A stretch of DNA of 64,000 nt from Colocasia esculenta (taxonomy: Eukaryota; Streptophyta; Magnoliopsida; Alismatales; Araceae), in assembly GCA_014218235.1 (NCBI GenBank), contig CM024766.1, positions 19,441,346-19,505,345 on the forward strand, written 5' to 3'. Positions 22,485 through 33,678 of this stretch are shown one piece after another. Every line of letters starts with the position of its first letter. The first letter of the stretch is position 1. Below the pieces are notes generated by a model. It saw only the letters and a list, made by a program, of their open reading frames with translations. It ran no database searches and was not told where the DNA came from. Both the position numbers and the translations under genes were made by a program.

Positions 22485-23586
22485 ATGCCTGCTTTGCAAG
22501 GGAGTGGAGCGGTGATGGAGTGAAAGTGGCGTGAAACGGCGATGAAGCAGAAATGAAATGGAATGAGCTGAAAAGCGGGCATCAAGGTAAAGAGACACCC
22601 ATTCTGGACGAATAAGCAGCGAGAATTATCTAGCTGACCTTGATCATGGCTGGGAACAGAGTGCGCGGATGGTTCCTATTTGGGACGAATAAACATCAAA
22701 AGAAAAGAATTGATCAACCTCCTGAATCAAGAGGTACCCTTGCTATCTTTATCGTGCAAGTTTCGTTCATTAGGGGATTGGTGCTGCCCGGCGGGTCGAT
22801 TCGACTATGACCTTCGAGCGGGTCACAACTAATGAGCAGATCGGGGATAAAGGAATGACTGTTATAATGAATGGGGATGAGAGGAATCTTTCATAGGAAC
22901 CATACTGGCAAACTGGACCGAGCTGCAAGCTCGAGGAAAACTTTCAAATTCGGAGTGGAATCCTTGTCTGAAAATGAGGATCTGTGTTGGGACATCATTG
23001 GGAAGTTGACTTTGACAAATCATGGTTCATGAAGCTCAAAATTCCTACATGATGCATGCTGGGCTAAATGAAAAGAAATCATAAAAACGAATGCAAAGAA
23101 AGAGAGAAAATAACAAGTATTCAAGGATAATATTGCTAGACAATATGAGCAAGGGTCAAGACACTTCGCATCCCCGACGTGTGATAGAATCTATCGTCCC
23201 CGAGTCATATCACCCAACGGCCTATCCAGCGATTAGCAGTGCGCACCTAGATTATCCATGTTTTTGATGAAGGGAAACTCAGATCCTGGAACACACTGGG
23301 AACCAGCCGGTCCTTGAGCTGATATAATAGCGTAGATATCATATAGTAATGCGAAGAGATTAGGGTTAGAGATACTTACCTGACTTACCGGACGTCTTTT
23401 GATTTTTTGGATTTTCTGGATTTTTATGGATTTTCCTGCATTTTCTGATTTTTATGGGTTTTCAATAATCAAAGCAGTAAAGATAGACATGATACAAAGC
23501 ACCAAATAAACGGACATCAAAGCATGTGTGCGAGCATTCTGAGTAATTATAGAGAAATAATCATGACAATGTAAAATGAATCAGAA
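22485..23586. other. Tat 3' non-coding region
   Basis: No ORF with recognisable content. It includes a T/G-rich minisatellite-like stretch of GGATTTT words at 23395-23465. Confidence 0.5.
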
Positions 23587-23672
23587 GGCGACATAGGGTA
23601 CGTCGCGACCCTTGTCTGAAGAAGGCGACGCATGTAGTGTCGCCACCCTGAAGGCGACGGGTCGATATGTCG
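23587..23672. repeat. GCGACA/TGTCGC hairpin array 1 (upstream of PMD gene 1)
   Basis: Three successive inverted pairs: GGCGACATAGGGTACGTCGC, GGCGACGCATGTAGTGTCGCC and GGCGACGGGTCGATATGTCGC. Loops differ; the GCGAC and GTCGC arms are kept. It lies about 150 bp upstream of the TATA box of the plus-strand gene. Confidence 0.85.
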
Positions 23673-23823
23673 CTTTCACAGGTTCCTCAGCCCGAGCTCA
23701 AAATCTTTCAGTATGCAACTTGGTTTTGACTCCCATTAGGATTCTTATCACTTCCTACTCCAAATCCCACTCCTAATGGGTCTTCCTTTCCCCTTCCAAG
23801 CAGGAATAGGAGTGTTAAGGCTC

Positions 23824-23831
23824 TATAAATA
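23824..23831 (+). promoter_or_regulatory. TATA box for PMD gene 1
   Basis: GGCTCTATAAATAAAGG, a full plant TATA consensus on the plus strand, 76 bp before the ATG at 23900. A TC-rich leader (CTCTCTTCTCTC) follows. This supports antisense transcription inside the Tat element. Confidence 0.7.
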
Positions 23832-23899
23832 AAGGGGATAAGAGGCCAAATTCGTAGCTCTCTCTTCTCTCTTCTCTTCTTCAAGGTTTGCAAGCTTCT

Positions 23900-25369
23900 A
23901 TGGCCATGAAGAGAGCTCCTCTTGCTTCCATGGATAGGGAGACGGCTTATGAAGGTCCGAAGCGCGCTCGGACGACGTATGAAGCGCTTATGAGGGTGAC
24001 GGACGTCCCCAACCACTTGAGCCGATGCAAGGAAGTGAGGGAGGTGAGTTTTGGTGTTTTCAATTTTCATGCATTTTGAGCTACGAATTTGTTCTTTAAC
24101 TTTTATTCTTCTCCTTCCTCCCCTCTCTTTGCCTTTTTCTTCTCTTCTAGCTCTTCCCGGGATCCCGCCGCTACTCAAAGCTCAATTGGATTGCCCGATG
24201 ATCAAATCTCTACCCATGTTTGTCATTAGGTTCTTGAGAGAGTGGGGTTTAGGTGGGTGTTGATAGCGGCCCATAACTACCACAAGATCTCATTTGATTG
24301 GCATAGTATCACGGCCTTGATAGAATTGTGGCACCCACAAACCCATACATTCATTTTTCCAAAGTTTGAGGCGACCGTCCTTCTAGAGGAGGTCGAGGCC
24401 TTTCTTGCTCTCCCTAAAACCAAGCCGGGGGACGAGCAAAGCATAAGCTATACCGTCGAGCCCATTAACCCGAAGCTTATTCTAGGGGAGTTCATGACCG
24501 ATCCGGGGGATGTCCATACCATGGTTAGCCCACAATTCATCCATCTAGTGCCTTTGTCTAAGTGGGTCATATCCAAGTGTAAGGACAAGAGTGTAGACCA
24601 CCGGGAGATCGCAAAGGCCGTGGCCATATGCTTGTGTGGGGTGGTGCTTTTCCCGTCCGGGGATCACCTCATAGACTATGCTAGCTTGAGTGCCATAAGT
24701 GGGGTATGGCGGGGACTTTCACTTTCTCATGCCGTCTTGGCGTATCTTTACTCGTGTCTCACTTCGGCTTCCACGGGGGGTTTCCTTTATGGCTCCATGA
24801 TCCTTCTAGAGTGTTGGTTAGGTGTGAGGATAAAATTTAAGCCTATTGACAATCCTACCACCGACAGTCGGATCTTCGGGTGCCATCCTTTGAACTTTAT
24901 TGGCGGGGCGGCCAAATTCTCCGACAAGGTTTTATGCAGGACGGCGGACAAGAAGACAAGGAGTGCGTGGCGCCTTTACTTCAGTACCTTGCCGGTGTAG
25001 CACTTCGCTTTGGGCGTAGAGGCGCTTCGCGGAGCGGAGATCCGGCTACCACTCGGACGCGAACTGGATTTGCAATTGATAGGGAACACGGCGACCATGC
25101 TCTACAACCCGCAGCGGTGCTACTTGCAGATTGGGAAACCGAGGACGAGAGTACTTCCGCCATCACATCTGCCTCCTGTGAAGAGACGGCGCCTGGGTAC
25201 CCCGGAGGATGAGCAGGCCGTGCGGAGCGCGTTGGCCTTGTGGAGGGCGTGCGCTTCACACGCACTTCCTCCGAGACTTGACGAGGACCGGGAGACGTAC
25301 CAGGCGTACCTCCGGGATCATGAGAAGCTTCGGCCGCTCGCGGGCCGTGAGCCAGAGGGAGAGACTTGA
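23900..25369 (+). pseudogene. antisense plant mobile domain-like gene 1, decayed
   Basis: Exon 1 is about 23900-24043 (MAMKRAPLASMDRETAYEGP), with donor GTGAGT at 24044. The acceptor TTCTAG ends at 24150. Exon 2 runs to 25369. It carries the plant mobile domain pattern: FRWVLIAAHNYHKISFDWHS, ALIELWHPQTHTFIFP, EEVEAFLALP, then REIAKAVAICLCGVVLFPSG and LSLSHAVLAYLYSCLTSAST. A basic C-terminus includes PPVKRRRLGTPEDEQ. Defects: frame change near 24240, in-frame TAG at 24998-25000, and exon 1 does not join exon 2 in frame as I read it. The family occurs in plant nuclear MAIL-type proteins and in transposable elements. Role here unknown. Confidence 0.7.
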
Positions 25370-25531
25370 TTGTACTTTTCAAACTTTGATGGGACTTAGT
25401 GTGATGAGAGTGTGCTTGATGTAACGGGGGTGAGACATGTTGTTCTTTCCATCTTCATAGCTTTTATTTGATGTAAGCATTGATTTGTTGCAATGAGCAT
25501 TGATTTTTAGGGTTTTTTGTGCACTGGCTTA

Positions 25532-25662
25532 AGAAGGCGACATGGGGTATGTCGCCATCATCAAGGCGACAGCCCCATTGTCGCATTCACTAAAGTAAAT
25601 GCGACATAGGACCTGTCGCAACCCACATACAAGAAGGCGACAGGGGTGTGGTCGCCTTCACA
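25532..25662. repeat. GCGACA/TGTCGC hairpin array 2 (between the PMD genes)
   Basis: Four pairs: GGCGACAT-GGGGT-ATGTCGCC (8-bp arms), GCGACA-GCCCCAT-TGTCGC, TGCGACA-TAGGACC-TGTCGCA, and GAAGGCGAC then GTCGCCTTC around AGGGGTGTG (9-bp arms). Arm ends change together (G-C to T-A). It lies about 220 bp upstream of the gene 2 ATG. Confidence 0.88.
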
Positions 25663-25882
25663 GCTCCTGAGGCGAATTCAAATTCCGGGCCAGGCGCATC
25701 TTCTTCTCCACCTTTCAAACCTCTTCCCCCTTCTCTCCTTTTCTCTCCGGTGAAAACCGACCCCTCTTCTCCCCTTTTCCTTCAACCCTCTCTCTTCTCT
25801 CTGGCAAGCCTCCCTCTTTCTTCCTCCCCTTCTTCTTCTTCCTTTCCTTTCCCTCTTCCCTTTCTCCCCTTGACAACCGGCG

Positions 25883-28748
25883 ATGGAAGGTGATGGTGGA
25901 AGACAAGGAGGAGATAGCGGTGGTAGACGGCGGAAGAAGTCTATCCGTCGACGACAACCAGGCGAGGGAACATCGACGGCGGCCCCGGATCCCCCCCTGG
26001 TCGTGCCGATGGAGGAGGAAATCACGCCGGTGGTGGGGGATGAGGACGAGCCCGTCGAGCCCAAGAAGGTAGGTTTTCGAACTTTAAACCTTGAATGCGG
26101 GGCATGGGGGGTGCGGAGCACCCGGGTGTAGGGCAACTTGTCCGTGGGAATGACCGGAAAATGGGAAAATTCTGTTTCGGGTCAACCCTGATAAGGCGAC
26201 AGGCCCCCTGTCGCATTACCATAGGGAAGGCGACAGCCCCCCTGTCGCTTTATAGAAGGCGGCAGGGTGCCTGTCGCGATGATAATCCTGAGTGCGACGG
26301 GGGTTCTGTCGCCTTCAGAAGGCGACAAACCCCTTGTCGTCTTATCAGGTCTGAGAGTGATTTTGGGCATTTTTCTTATGACTTCTGACCCTTTTGTTGT
26401 CTACTTTGCAGAGTGAGTTGCGATCCCGGCTAGGATGGGCTGTGATCCGGGCGATATACGACGGCTTACCGGACTTCCAGATACGCCGACTGGAGGGTAT
26501 GGGATTCGGGCCATTTTTGCAATTGGAGGAGTTGGCGCCGGATGTGACACTCATCCAGGTGCTGAAGGAGAGGTGGGACCCGGAGTGCCATGCATTCCTC
26601 TTTCCGTGGGGACATATGGTCCCTACGTTAGAGGACATGGTGCGGATCACCGGCCTGCGCGTGGATGGCCAGGCGGTGACCGGGACCACCTATACCAGCT
26701 ACCAGGAGCCAGTGGAGAGGTTGCTTGGCTTGGAGGTGAGGGGCGAGAGATCTTCGCTGGTGCAGTGGACAGCGCTGCAGGCGAGTTTGGGGGTGGCAAA
26801 TGCGCGCCATCAGACGGGGGAGAGCCAGGCGAGTTACATGGCCCAGCTGACAGAGGACGCCAGAGCGGTGTTGGCGGAGGAGGAGGGGGACGCAGCGGAC
26901 AAGGACTTGCGGCGATTCCTGACCCTCGTGATCGGGAAGCTGATCCTAGGGACCAGAGGGGACCCGGTCGGCTACCGATGCCTGCCCTTGCTGGAGGATC
27001 TGTCCCGCGTGGGCAACTACGCATGGGGTGCGGCCCTCCTGGCCTACCTCTTTGACAGCTTGGGCACCTCTAGTAGGGAGACAGGTGTCGCGGGGTTCTT
27101 CCCACTGCTACAGGTACGTTTCTACCCTTACCTTTTACTGCCTCTCTTGCTTATTAACTGGATTAACTGTGGTACTGACTTGTGTTACTTTTGCAGGTGT
27201 GGGCATACTACCACCTCCCCTCCCTGGGTCGCGGGGTGGCGAGGCGACGCAGCGCTGTACCTCTCCTGCAGCACTGGTGATTTTGCCGCGACGAGCGGTC
27301 CCTGCGGCGACAGGTGACCTTGATCCACGACATCCTGGATACCATCCCGTTCAGCCATGTGACTAATTCTAATTTTAGCCATTTTCCTTGCTTTGCTTAT
27401 TCTGACAGTTGACTGACGAGTCTTTGTTCGTGGTGCATAGGTACGGTGGACTCCCTACGTCGGGGAGGACGATGCCACCCAGCCGTGGGTGGAGCGGGGC
27501 CGTCCCTACTTCGGTAGGGACATTTGGCTTCACTGCTTTAACACGGTGGTCCCGCTCCACCACCGGCTAGTGGTGCTCACTCTGGGACTCCACCAGGCGG
27601 TGGTGGAGTTCCCGACCCGACAGAGGGCTTGGGAGTGGCCAGGCCATAGCTTTCGAGGGATCCAGCAGGTCACGGACTGGACGGTCCGGGTCCGGGAGCA
27701 GCTGGACGACTGGGAGCGGCGAAGGAAGGAGGTGGTCTCTGTGGCTACCAGCGATGAGGACTACTTTCGGGCTTATGCCCGGAGGTATGGGGCCCAGGTG
27801 TACAAGGGGACCCAGCGACCGGTGAGTTTCTACTGCTTTCAGTTTGCTTTTGAGTTCTTAGTTGATTGTGTGACTGACTTGGCTTGTGTTTGCATCTTGA
27901 CCCTGAGGGGCGGATCTCCTCACTCGAGGGCATCCTCCACTCCACCATCCAGCAGTGAGATGATCTTCAGGCGGTGGTGGACCAGCTGGTAAGAATTTTG
28001 CACCCTACCCTTCTATTTCTAGTTTCGGTTGACTGACCCCTGTTGTTTCTTTTACAGCGGGCAGAGTTGGACAGGGCCCAGCAGACCGAGAGGATCCCGG
28101 CCACTCCGTCTTGGAGGGCCAGCTAGCGTCGGCGGCGGCCCGAGCGGAGGACGCCCTCGCCCAGTTGCGGGAGCGGGTAAGTTACTTACTTAGATGCCCC
28201 TGGGCTTTTTGCTTCTTTTGTGAGTTCTGAAAAGATGTTTGATATTGCAGGAGCAGGAGCTGAGGACCGCCCTGACGCGGACGACCACGCTGGAGGCGGA
28301 GATGGCGGAGCTACGCCTATACCCCGAGGCAGCGGAGGAGGCGCGGTGGCGCCAGGAGGCAGAAGCGGCGGCCCGCTGGCAGCAGGAGGCGGCGGAGGCG
28401 GCACGTTGGCGCCAGGAGGCGGAGGAGGCGGCGCGACTGCGTGCGGAGGCCGGGGACCTCCGCACCCAGCTAGGGGAGGAGAGGCATCGCAGCGACATGC
28501 TGCGATCCGAGATGAAGGGTCTGGAGAGGGCCCTAGCCTTGGTCGGGTGCAGCCGATCGGTGACCAGCAGGAGCGGTATCCCGAGTGGGTCTGCTGGACA
28601 CTATCTGACAGGTTCCTCCGGACGGCGGAGGAACGAGGAGGAGGAGCGAGGACGGTGTGAGAGAGCGCTAGAGGGGAGCGAGACCGGGCCGAGGGTGATG
28701 GCCCCTCCGTCTCCCCGCCCGCCTGAGGGTACGGGGGAGAGTGGTTGA
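25883..28748 (+). pseudogene. antisense plant mobile domain gene 2 with seven exons and coiled-coil tail
   Basis: Exons: 25883-26068, 26412-27113, 27197-27358, 27441-27821, 27908-27988, 28058-28176, 28251-28748. All six introns are GT-AG and phase 0 (exon 6 is one base short). About 710 residues: basic/acidic N-terminus (GGRRRKKSIRRRQPGEG); plant mobile domain in exons 2-4 (IQVLKERWDPECHAFLFPWG, PTLEDMVRITGLRVDG, VWAYYHLPSLGRG, VRWTPYVGED, CFNTVVPLHHRLVVLTLGLH); coiled coil in exons 5-7 with repeated AARWRQEAEEAAR. Defects: TGA at 27278-27280 and 27956-27958, and a 1-nt loss in exon 6. A TC-rich leader (25690-25870) precedes the ATG. It is antisense to Tat pol, so its introns persist in the element's genomic RNA. 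Confidence 0.82.
26190..26345. repeat. GCGACA/TGTCGC hairpin array 3 (in intron 1 of PMD gene 2)
   Basis: Five consecutive pairs, for example AAGGCGACAG-GCCCC-CTGTCGC and AAGGCGACAA-ACCCC-TTGTCGTCTT. Unit spacing is about 30 bp. Loops are C- or G-run rich. Confidence 0.88.
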
Positions 28749-30077
28749 GGGTTTGTACCTTTTGCTCATTTCTTTTGTCATGATGGTGTACATGATATGA
28801 ATGGAATGGAACCTTTTATATTTTATGGTTTGCGACTGAGTGAGAGTGACGAGTGAGATATGAGTGCCGCTTTCTTTTCCGTCCTGCACACTTAGACAAC
28901 CACGAAACTAGTCAGATCTGCTCTTAGGCTTAGCCCATTGCCTTAAAATGCGACGAATGACGACCTTGATAATTAGTCAAGGGGCTAAGCCTTATTAAAT
29001 AGGCGAGAGATGCGAATAATCAAATGAAATGCATGTATGCAAACGGCTTGGAATTTGAAAACATTTAATGTTTTGAGGTTTTTTGGAATATCTGATTTTA
29101 GGGTTTGGAAATATTTGTTTTTTTGAGTTTTGGGAATATTTGATTTTTTTGAGTTTTTTTTTGGGAATATTTTATTTTTTTTTTGAGTTTTGGAAATATC
29201 TAATTTTTGGAGTTTCAGAAATATCTGATTTTTTTTGGAGTTTTGGAAATATTTGATTTTTTTTTGGAGTTTTTTTTGTTAGCGCCTAAAGCTGGCATTA
29301 GCCCTTCCTAAAATAAGACACGCGAGACGGAAGGTACTCGCATCTTCGGGCCACAACACTTAAACCGACTCGAGCCGCTGGTTAGGAATCTCGATCACCT
29401 CCGGTTCTCACCACAGGGCTTTCTAAGTCAGGACGTGCGTAAGGGGTGACAACGCCTCGGAAAACTACCCTTAGTCGAAGGTCGCGACTAATTAAGCCCT
29501 ACCCAAGAGGTGATTCGGTCTTATAGGGGGAAATGGAAGATCATTTTAGGAAAGTCTTGTGTAGGTATAGGGATGTTGGGTTCGGCTACTTCCTACAGCA
29601 TACCCTTCAGAGATTGGGTCTGTTGTGGAGGGACTTTATGGTCTTTTGCTATGGACTTGCCTTGCTTTGGGGCATGCGTACGACCGGGCTCATTAGTGTC
29701 CCGCGGGGACTTTGCCACTCTTTGCCATGCCCCTGTTGTATTATAGATTTTCTTTTCTTTTTTGTTTCTTTGCTTCTTTGCCCCTTTTTTATTTTGACCA
29801 TCCCTATTTGAGGCTTCCTCTCGTCGGGGTATGCTGTAGGTTGGTGACCTCGCCTTTACAAACCCTTTGCCCCTACACTTCGACTGATTAGGAGAGAATG
29901 ACCGATGCATCGCTAGAGTAGAGCCCGCATAGTTGCAGCATCTACCAAGTGTAGTTATCCAGGCTTGCCGTGTGCGTGTGTGTTAATCCTAACTTGGAGC
30001 GACCCTTGGCGATTAGAGAGGTATCTTGGACTCCCAACACGGGGCTACTCCCCGATCTAGGTGTTGTGGCCTCACAC
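28749..30077. other. Tat spacer between antisense genes and integrase, with T-rich repeat
   Basis: Non-coding as far as I can see. From 29055 to 29280 is a tandem array of units of about 30 bp of the form GAGTTTTGGAAATATTTGAT with T-runs of 5-10. Short plus-strand ORFs around 29510-29811 lack any recognised content. Confidence 0.65.
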
Positions 30078-31423
30078 CTATAGGCCTAAGAGATAGAAAC
30101 GTTTGAGGTACAACCCATTCCACGGATGTGACAGTTCGACGCCCTCGGCATTAGTTAAGCGGTAAGCATTTTCGGGGTACACTTCCCTCACAACGTACGG
30201 ACCCTCCCAATTAGGTTGCAGTTTGGACCTAGGACCTCCGGGTTTGATAAAGATGCGTTTCAAGACCATATCACCCTCTTGGAATTTTTGTTCAATTACC
30301 TTCTTTTGAAAAGACCTTGAGATTCGCCTTTGGTAGGAAAGCACATGGTCGGCTGCCATAAGCCGCCTTTCATCTAAGAGTTCCAATTGGACTAGTAACG
30401 CCTCTCGACGTTCATCAAGATTAAGTTCCTTGTCTAGTTGGACTCTTAGTGAAGGAATTAGGATCTCATATGGAACTACCGCCTCCATTCCATAAGTGAG
30501 AGCGTACGGGGTTTGCCCCGTGGGAGTGCGGACGGAGGTACGGTAGGCCCATAGAGCCTCTATTAGCTTTTCCGGCCAGTCGGCGAATTTATGCGACTCA
30601 CAGGTTTTCTTTAAGATTTTAAGAAGGGTTTTGTTAGCTTCAGCTTGGCCATTGCTTGTGGGTAATACGGCGATGAATGATGCAGCGTGATGTTGTATTT
30701 CTTACAATACGGCGATGAATGATGCAGCGTGATGTTGTATTCTTACAGAGGTCTTGGAGCTCTTGCGCGATGAATTGCGGCCCATTGTCCGTGACGATGC
30801 TGCTTGGCACTCCGAACAGCGAGATGATGTTTTCACGATGAAGCGGCACACCGTGGATGCTTTGATTCTGTGAAGGCTTCAGCTTCTGCCCACTTGGTGT
30901 AATACTCAGTAGCAGTTAGGATAAATGACTTTGTTTGGTTTGAGCATTAGAGTCACCAAGAGGCCGACAATGTTGAAAGCCCACATGGAGAATGGCCATG
31001 GTGTGGAGAGCGGATGTAGTGAGGAGGAAGGGGCATGGATCTTATCGGCATGGAGTGGCACTTGATACACATACGGACGTAGATGGTACAGTCTTCCTCT
31101 AGGGGTGGCCAGTAATAGCCCTGCCTAATGATCTTCTTTGCTAGCATCTGACTGTTGATGTGCCCTCCGCATTCACTAGCATGGGCCCCTTCCACCACTT
31201 TCCAAGCTTCGTCATTGGTAAGGCACCTTAAAAGGACTCCATTAAGGGCTCGCCTGTACAGAACTTCTCCGACAACTGTGTACCTTAAGGCGGCTCTTCT
31301 AATGGCCCTGCGGTCTTCTGCAATTGCCCCTTCAGGATATGTCCCATCCCTGCAGTACTGCTCTATCTCAAAGTACCATGGCAGTTCCTCTTCATTCAGG
31401 ATCTCCTCGAGCTCTGTTAACAT
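30078..31423 (-). pseudogene. pol: Tat pol: integrase, broken
   Basis: From 31423: a linker, then the HHCC zinc finger in HASECGGHINSQMLAKKIIR ... CTIYVRMCIKCH. The catalytic core is eroded by frame changes between 31000 and 30640. The C-terminal part is well kept from 30488 (MEAVVPYEILIPSLRVQL, GDMVLKRIFIKPGGPRSKLQ, NWEGPYVVREVYPENAYRL), ending at 30078. The order after RNase H and before the 3' non-coding zone is normal for Ty3/gypsy. A 42-bp tandem duplication interrupts the core. Confidence 0.85.
30664..30746. repeat. 42-bp tandem duplication inside Tat integrase
   Basis: Units 30664-30705 and 30706-30746 are identical apart from one T, each containing ACGGCGATGAATGATGCAGC. The near-identity means it is recent, or an assembly artefact. 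Confidence 0.9.
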
Positions 31424-31429
31424 GACCTA

Positions 31430-32765
31430 CTGCGCTCCTCTCTTCCTAGCCTTCTCTTCTAAGGTTGCCCTAAGGTCGCTAAACCAAGGGTCCTGGGTAG
31501 ATGGAACATCGAGACGCTGGACGACGATTGTCTCAGTCCGGCGACTCAAGGGAAGGATAGGGATGAGGCTAGCGACGCCAGAGCGTCGGCCAAGATATTT
31601 TGGGAATGAGGAGTGTGGATATAGATGAGCTTGCGGAACTGCCTTGCCAACAGCATGACCAGTCTTGGTATGGCTTGAGCTTCGGTCTCACGAGTGCGGT
31701 AAGTTGAGAGCACCTACCGCAGGACGAGCTGAGAGTATCCTATAATTCTGAGGTGTGATGCCCCCAACAGATAAGCATGTGAGACAGCAAGGAGAGCCTC
31801 ATACTCCGACATATTGTTGGTAGCGGGGAAGGTGAGTTGATATGCAAAGGGGATGGTAATACTTCCGGGGTAAGCAGCAGGCTCAATGCCTCGTCCCTAA
31901 GAGTTGAGCGCACCATCGAAGTGAAGGGACCTAGAAGGGGTCTTTGATTATGACTGAGAGTCCTCATCGGGGAATTCTTCTCGGAGGGAGTCACTGTGAG
32001 GGAGTGGGAGATGGGCCAGATGCTCGGCGATGGCATACCCCTTGACGGCCTTTTGGACAACAAAGGATATGTCAAACTGGGAGAGGAAACTCTCCAGCGT
32101 GCCAGCCGATCAGAAAGAACGGGCTTTTCAAGCAGATAGCGGAGTGGATCCATCTCGAGATCAGCTTGACCGTGGGCTAGGAAGTAGTGTTGAGCTTTTG
32201 GACTACCCAAAGAGTGCGGCACAAGTTTTGTCCGCGGTGGTGAATGGATTCGGCGGTGTTGAAGAGCCTAGAGAGGTAGTACGCTGCCCTTTCTTCCCAG
32301 ACTCATCATGTTGTGCCAGGACAGCTCCTAGGGAGTCCTCATGACTGAGAGATATAGGATTAGCGGCTTTCTGAGTACAGGAGGCTGTAAGACTGGGGGA
32401 TTCATGAGATAACTTTTCAGCTCATCGAAAGCTGCTTGTCAGTTGTCATTCCATTCGAATTTTTCCTCCTTTCAAGAGATCATAAAATGGGCGACATCTT
32501 TGCGAATGCTGGGAGATAAATCTTCTGATGAATTTTCAAACGGCCCGTAGCCTCTTAATTGTGAGATGTTCTTTGAGGCGGCATCTCTGCTATTGCCTTG
32601 GCCTTGTTTGATTGATCTCAATGCCCCGCTTACTAACTATGAAGCCTAGCAGTTTTCTGACGATACCCCGAACACGCACTTCTTTGGGTTCATTTTCAGC
32701 TGATACTCTCTAGATCTCTGCAGCACCTTGGCTAGGATCTCGGGGTGTTCCTCCTGGTTCTCGAC
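31430..32765 (-). pseudogene. pol: Tat pol: RNase H and second RNase-H-like region, broken
   Basis: Fragments in several frames: MDPLRYLLEKPVLSDRLARW (near 32150), HFDGALNS (near 31920), NNMSEYEALL (near 31810) and LVMLLARQFRKLIYIHTPHS (near 31630). The last three are typical of the extra RNase H that Tat elements carry between RT and integrase. Multiple frame changes and stops. Confidence 0.75.
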
Positions 32766-33678
32766 TTCACCAAGATGTCATCCACGTAGACTTCAACATA
32801 GACATGGATATATCGTGGAATATGGCCATCATCGCCCTATGGTAGGTAGCCCCAGCATTCTTCAGCCCAAATGGCATGACTACGTAGCAGTACATTCCCC
32901 AGGGTGTGGTGAAGGATGTTTTCTCTTGATCCTCAGGAGCTAGACGGATTTGGTTGTAACCTGAGTACCCGTCCATGAACGATAGGGTCTCGTACCCGGC
33001 AGTATTATCGATCAGCACATCAATGTGAGGAAGCGGGAAGCCATCCTTCGGACATGCCTTATTCAGGTCCCTGAAGTCAATGCAGATTCTGACTTTTCCA
33101 TCTTTCTTCATAACAGGGACGATATTGGCCACCCAGTTCGGATAAAGCACTACCCTGATGAATCTAGCCTTATGGAGTTTGTCTACTTCGTCCTTCATCT
33201 TTAGGGCCATGAGTGGGTGGAACCTTCGGAGTTTCTGCTTGATTGCCTTTGCCCCTTCCTTCAGTACCAGTCGGTGCTCCACTAGTGAGGGGTCTAGACG
33301 GGCATGTCCTCGTAAGACCAGGCGAATGTATCCTTGTACTCCCTCAGGATTTGCACCAGTTCCTCTCTTCATCAGGAGGGAGATTTGCTGAGATAATCAC
33401 AATCCTGGGATCTTCTTTTGTTCCGAGGTTGACTTCCTTAGTAGGTTCATCCACTGCCGTTGTGGGCTCATCGAACCTTCTTACTCCACTGGCATATTTT
33501 TCGGTAGCGTCATCTACTTCGCTTCCTCTTCATCAACTGGGGTCCTCATCATCATTATTTCGTAAACACCAAATCCGTCGTCTATGAACACCCATCCTGC
33601 TCAAACACTTCTTCGAACACCAGCGCTTCTCTTGTGAACTCCTCTATTAATAGCAGCGTTGACACCGCCGAGCTAAAT
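32766..33678 (-). pseudogene. pol: Tat pol: reverse transcriptase, broken
   Basis: The open frame 33372-32767 holds RT blocks EHRLVLKEGAKAIKQKLRRF, VPVMKKDGKVRICIDFRDLN, FMDGYSGYNQIRLAPEDQEK and CYVVMPFGLKNAGATYHRAM. The YVDD box lies at about 32782-32771 in a neighbouring frame after a frame change near 32800. Upstream DNA to 33678 is the pro-RT linker, cut by the Tekay element. It continues at 45093 with target duplication TAAAT/TAACT. Confidence 0.88.

Noticed and set aside
25532..26345. CRISPR-like array of short repeats with spacers
   Set aside because: Units are inverted pairs with imperfect arms and irregular spacing in a plant LTR element; no cas genes and a eukaryotic context.
26435..27055. 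206-codon plus-strand ORF overlapping PMD gene 2 exon 2
   Set aside because: It is a shifted-frame shadow of GC-rich exon 2; the other frame has the mobile-domain pattern and correct splice sites.
28220..28660. 146-codon Gly-rich plus-strand ORF
   Set aside because: Shifted frame of the coiled-coil exon 7 of PMD gene 2.
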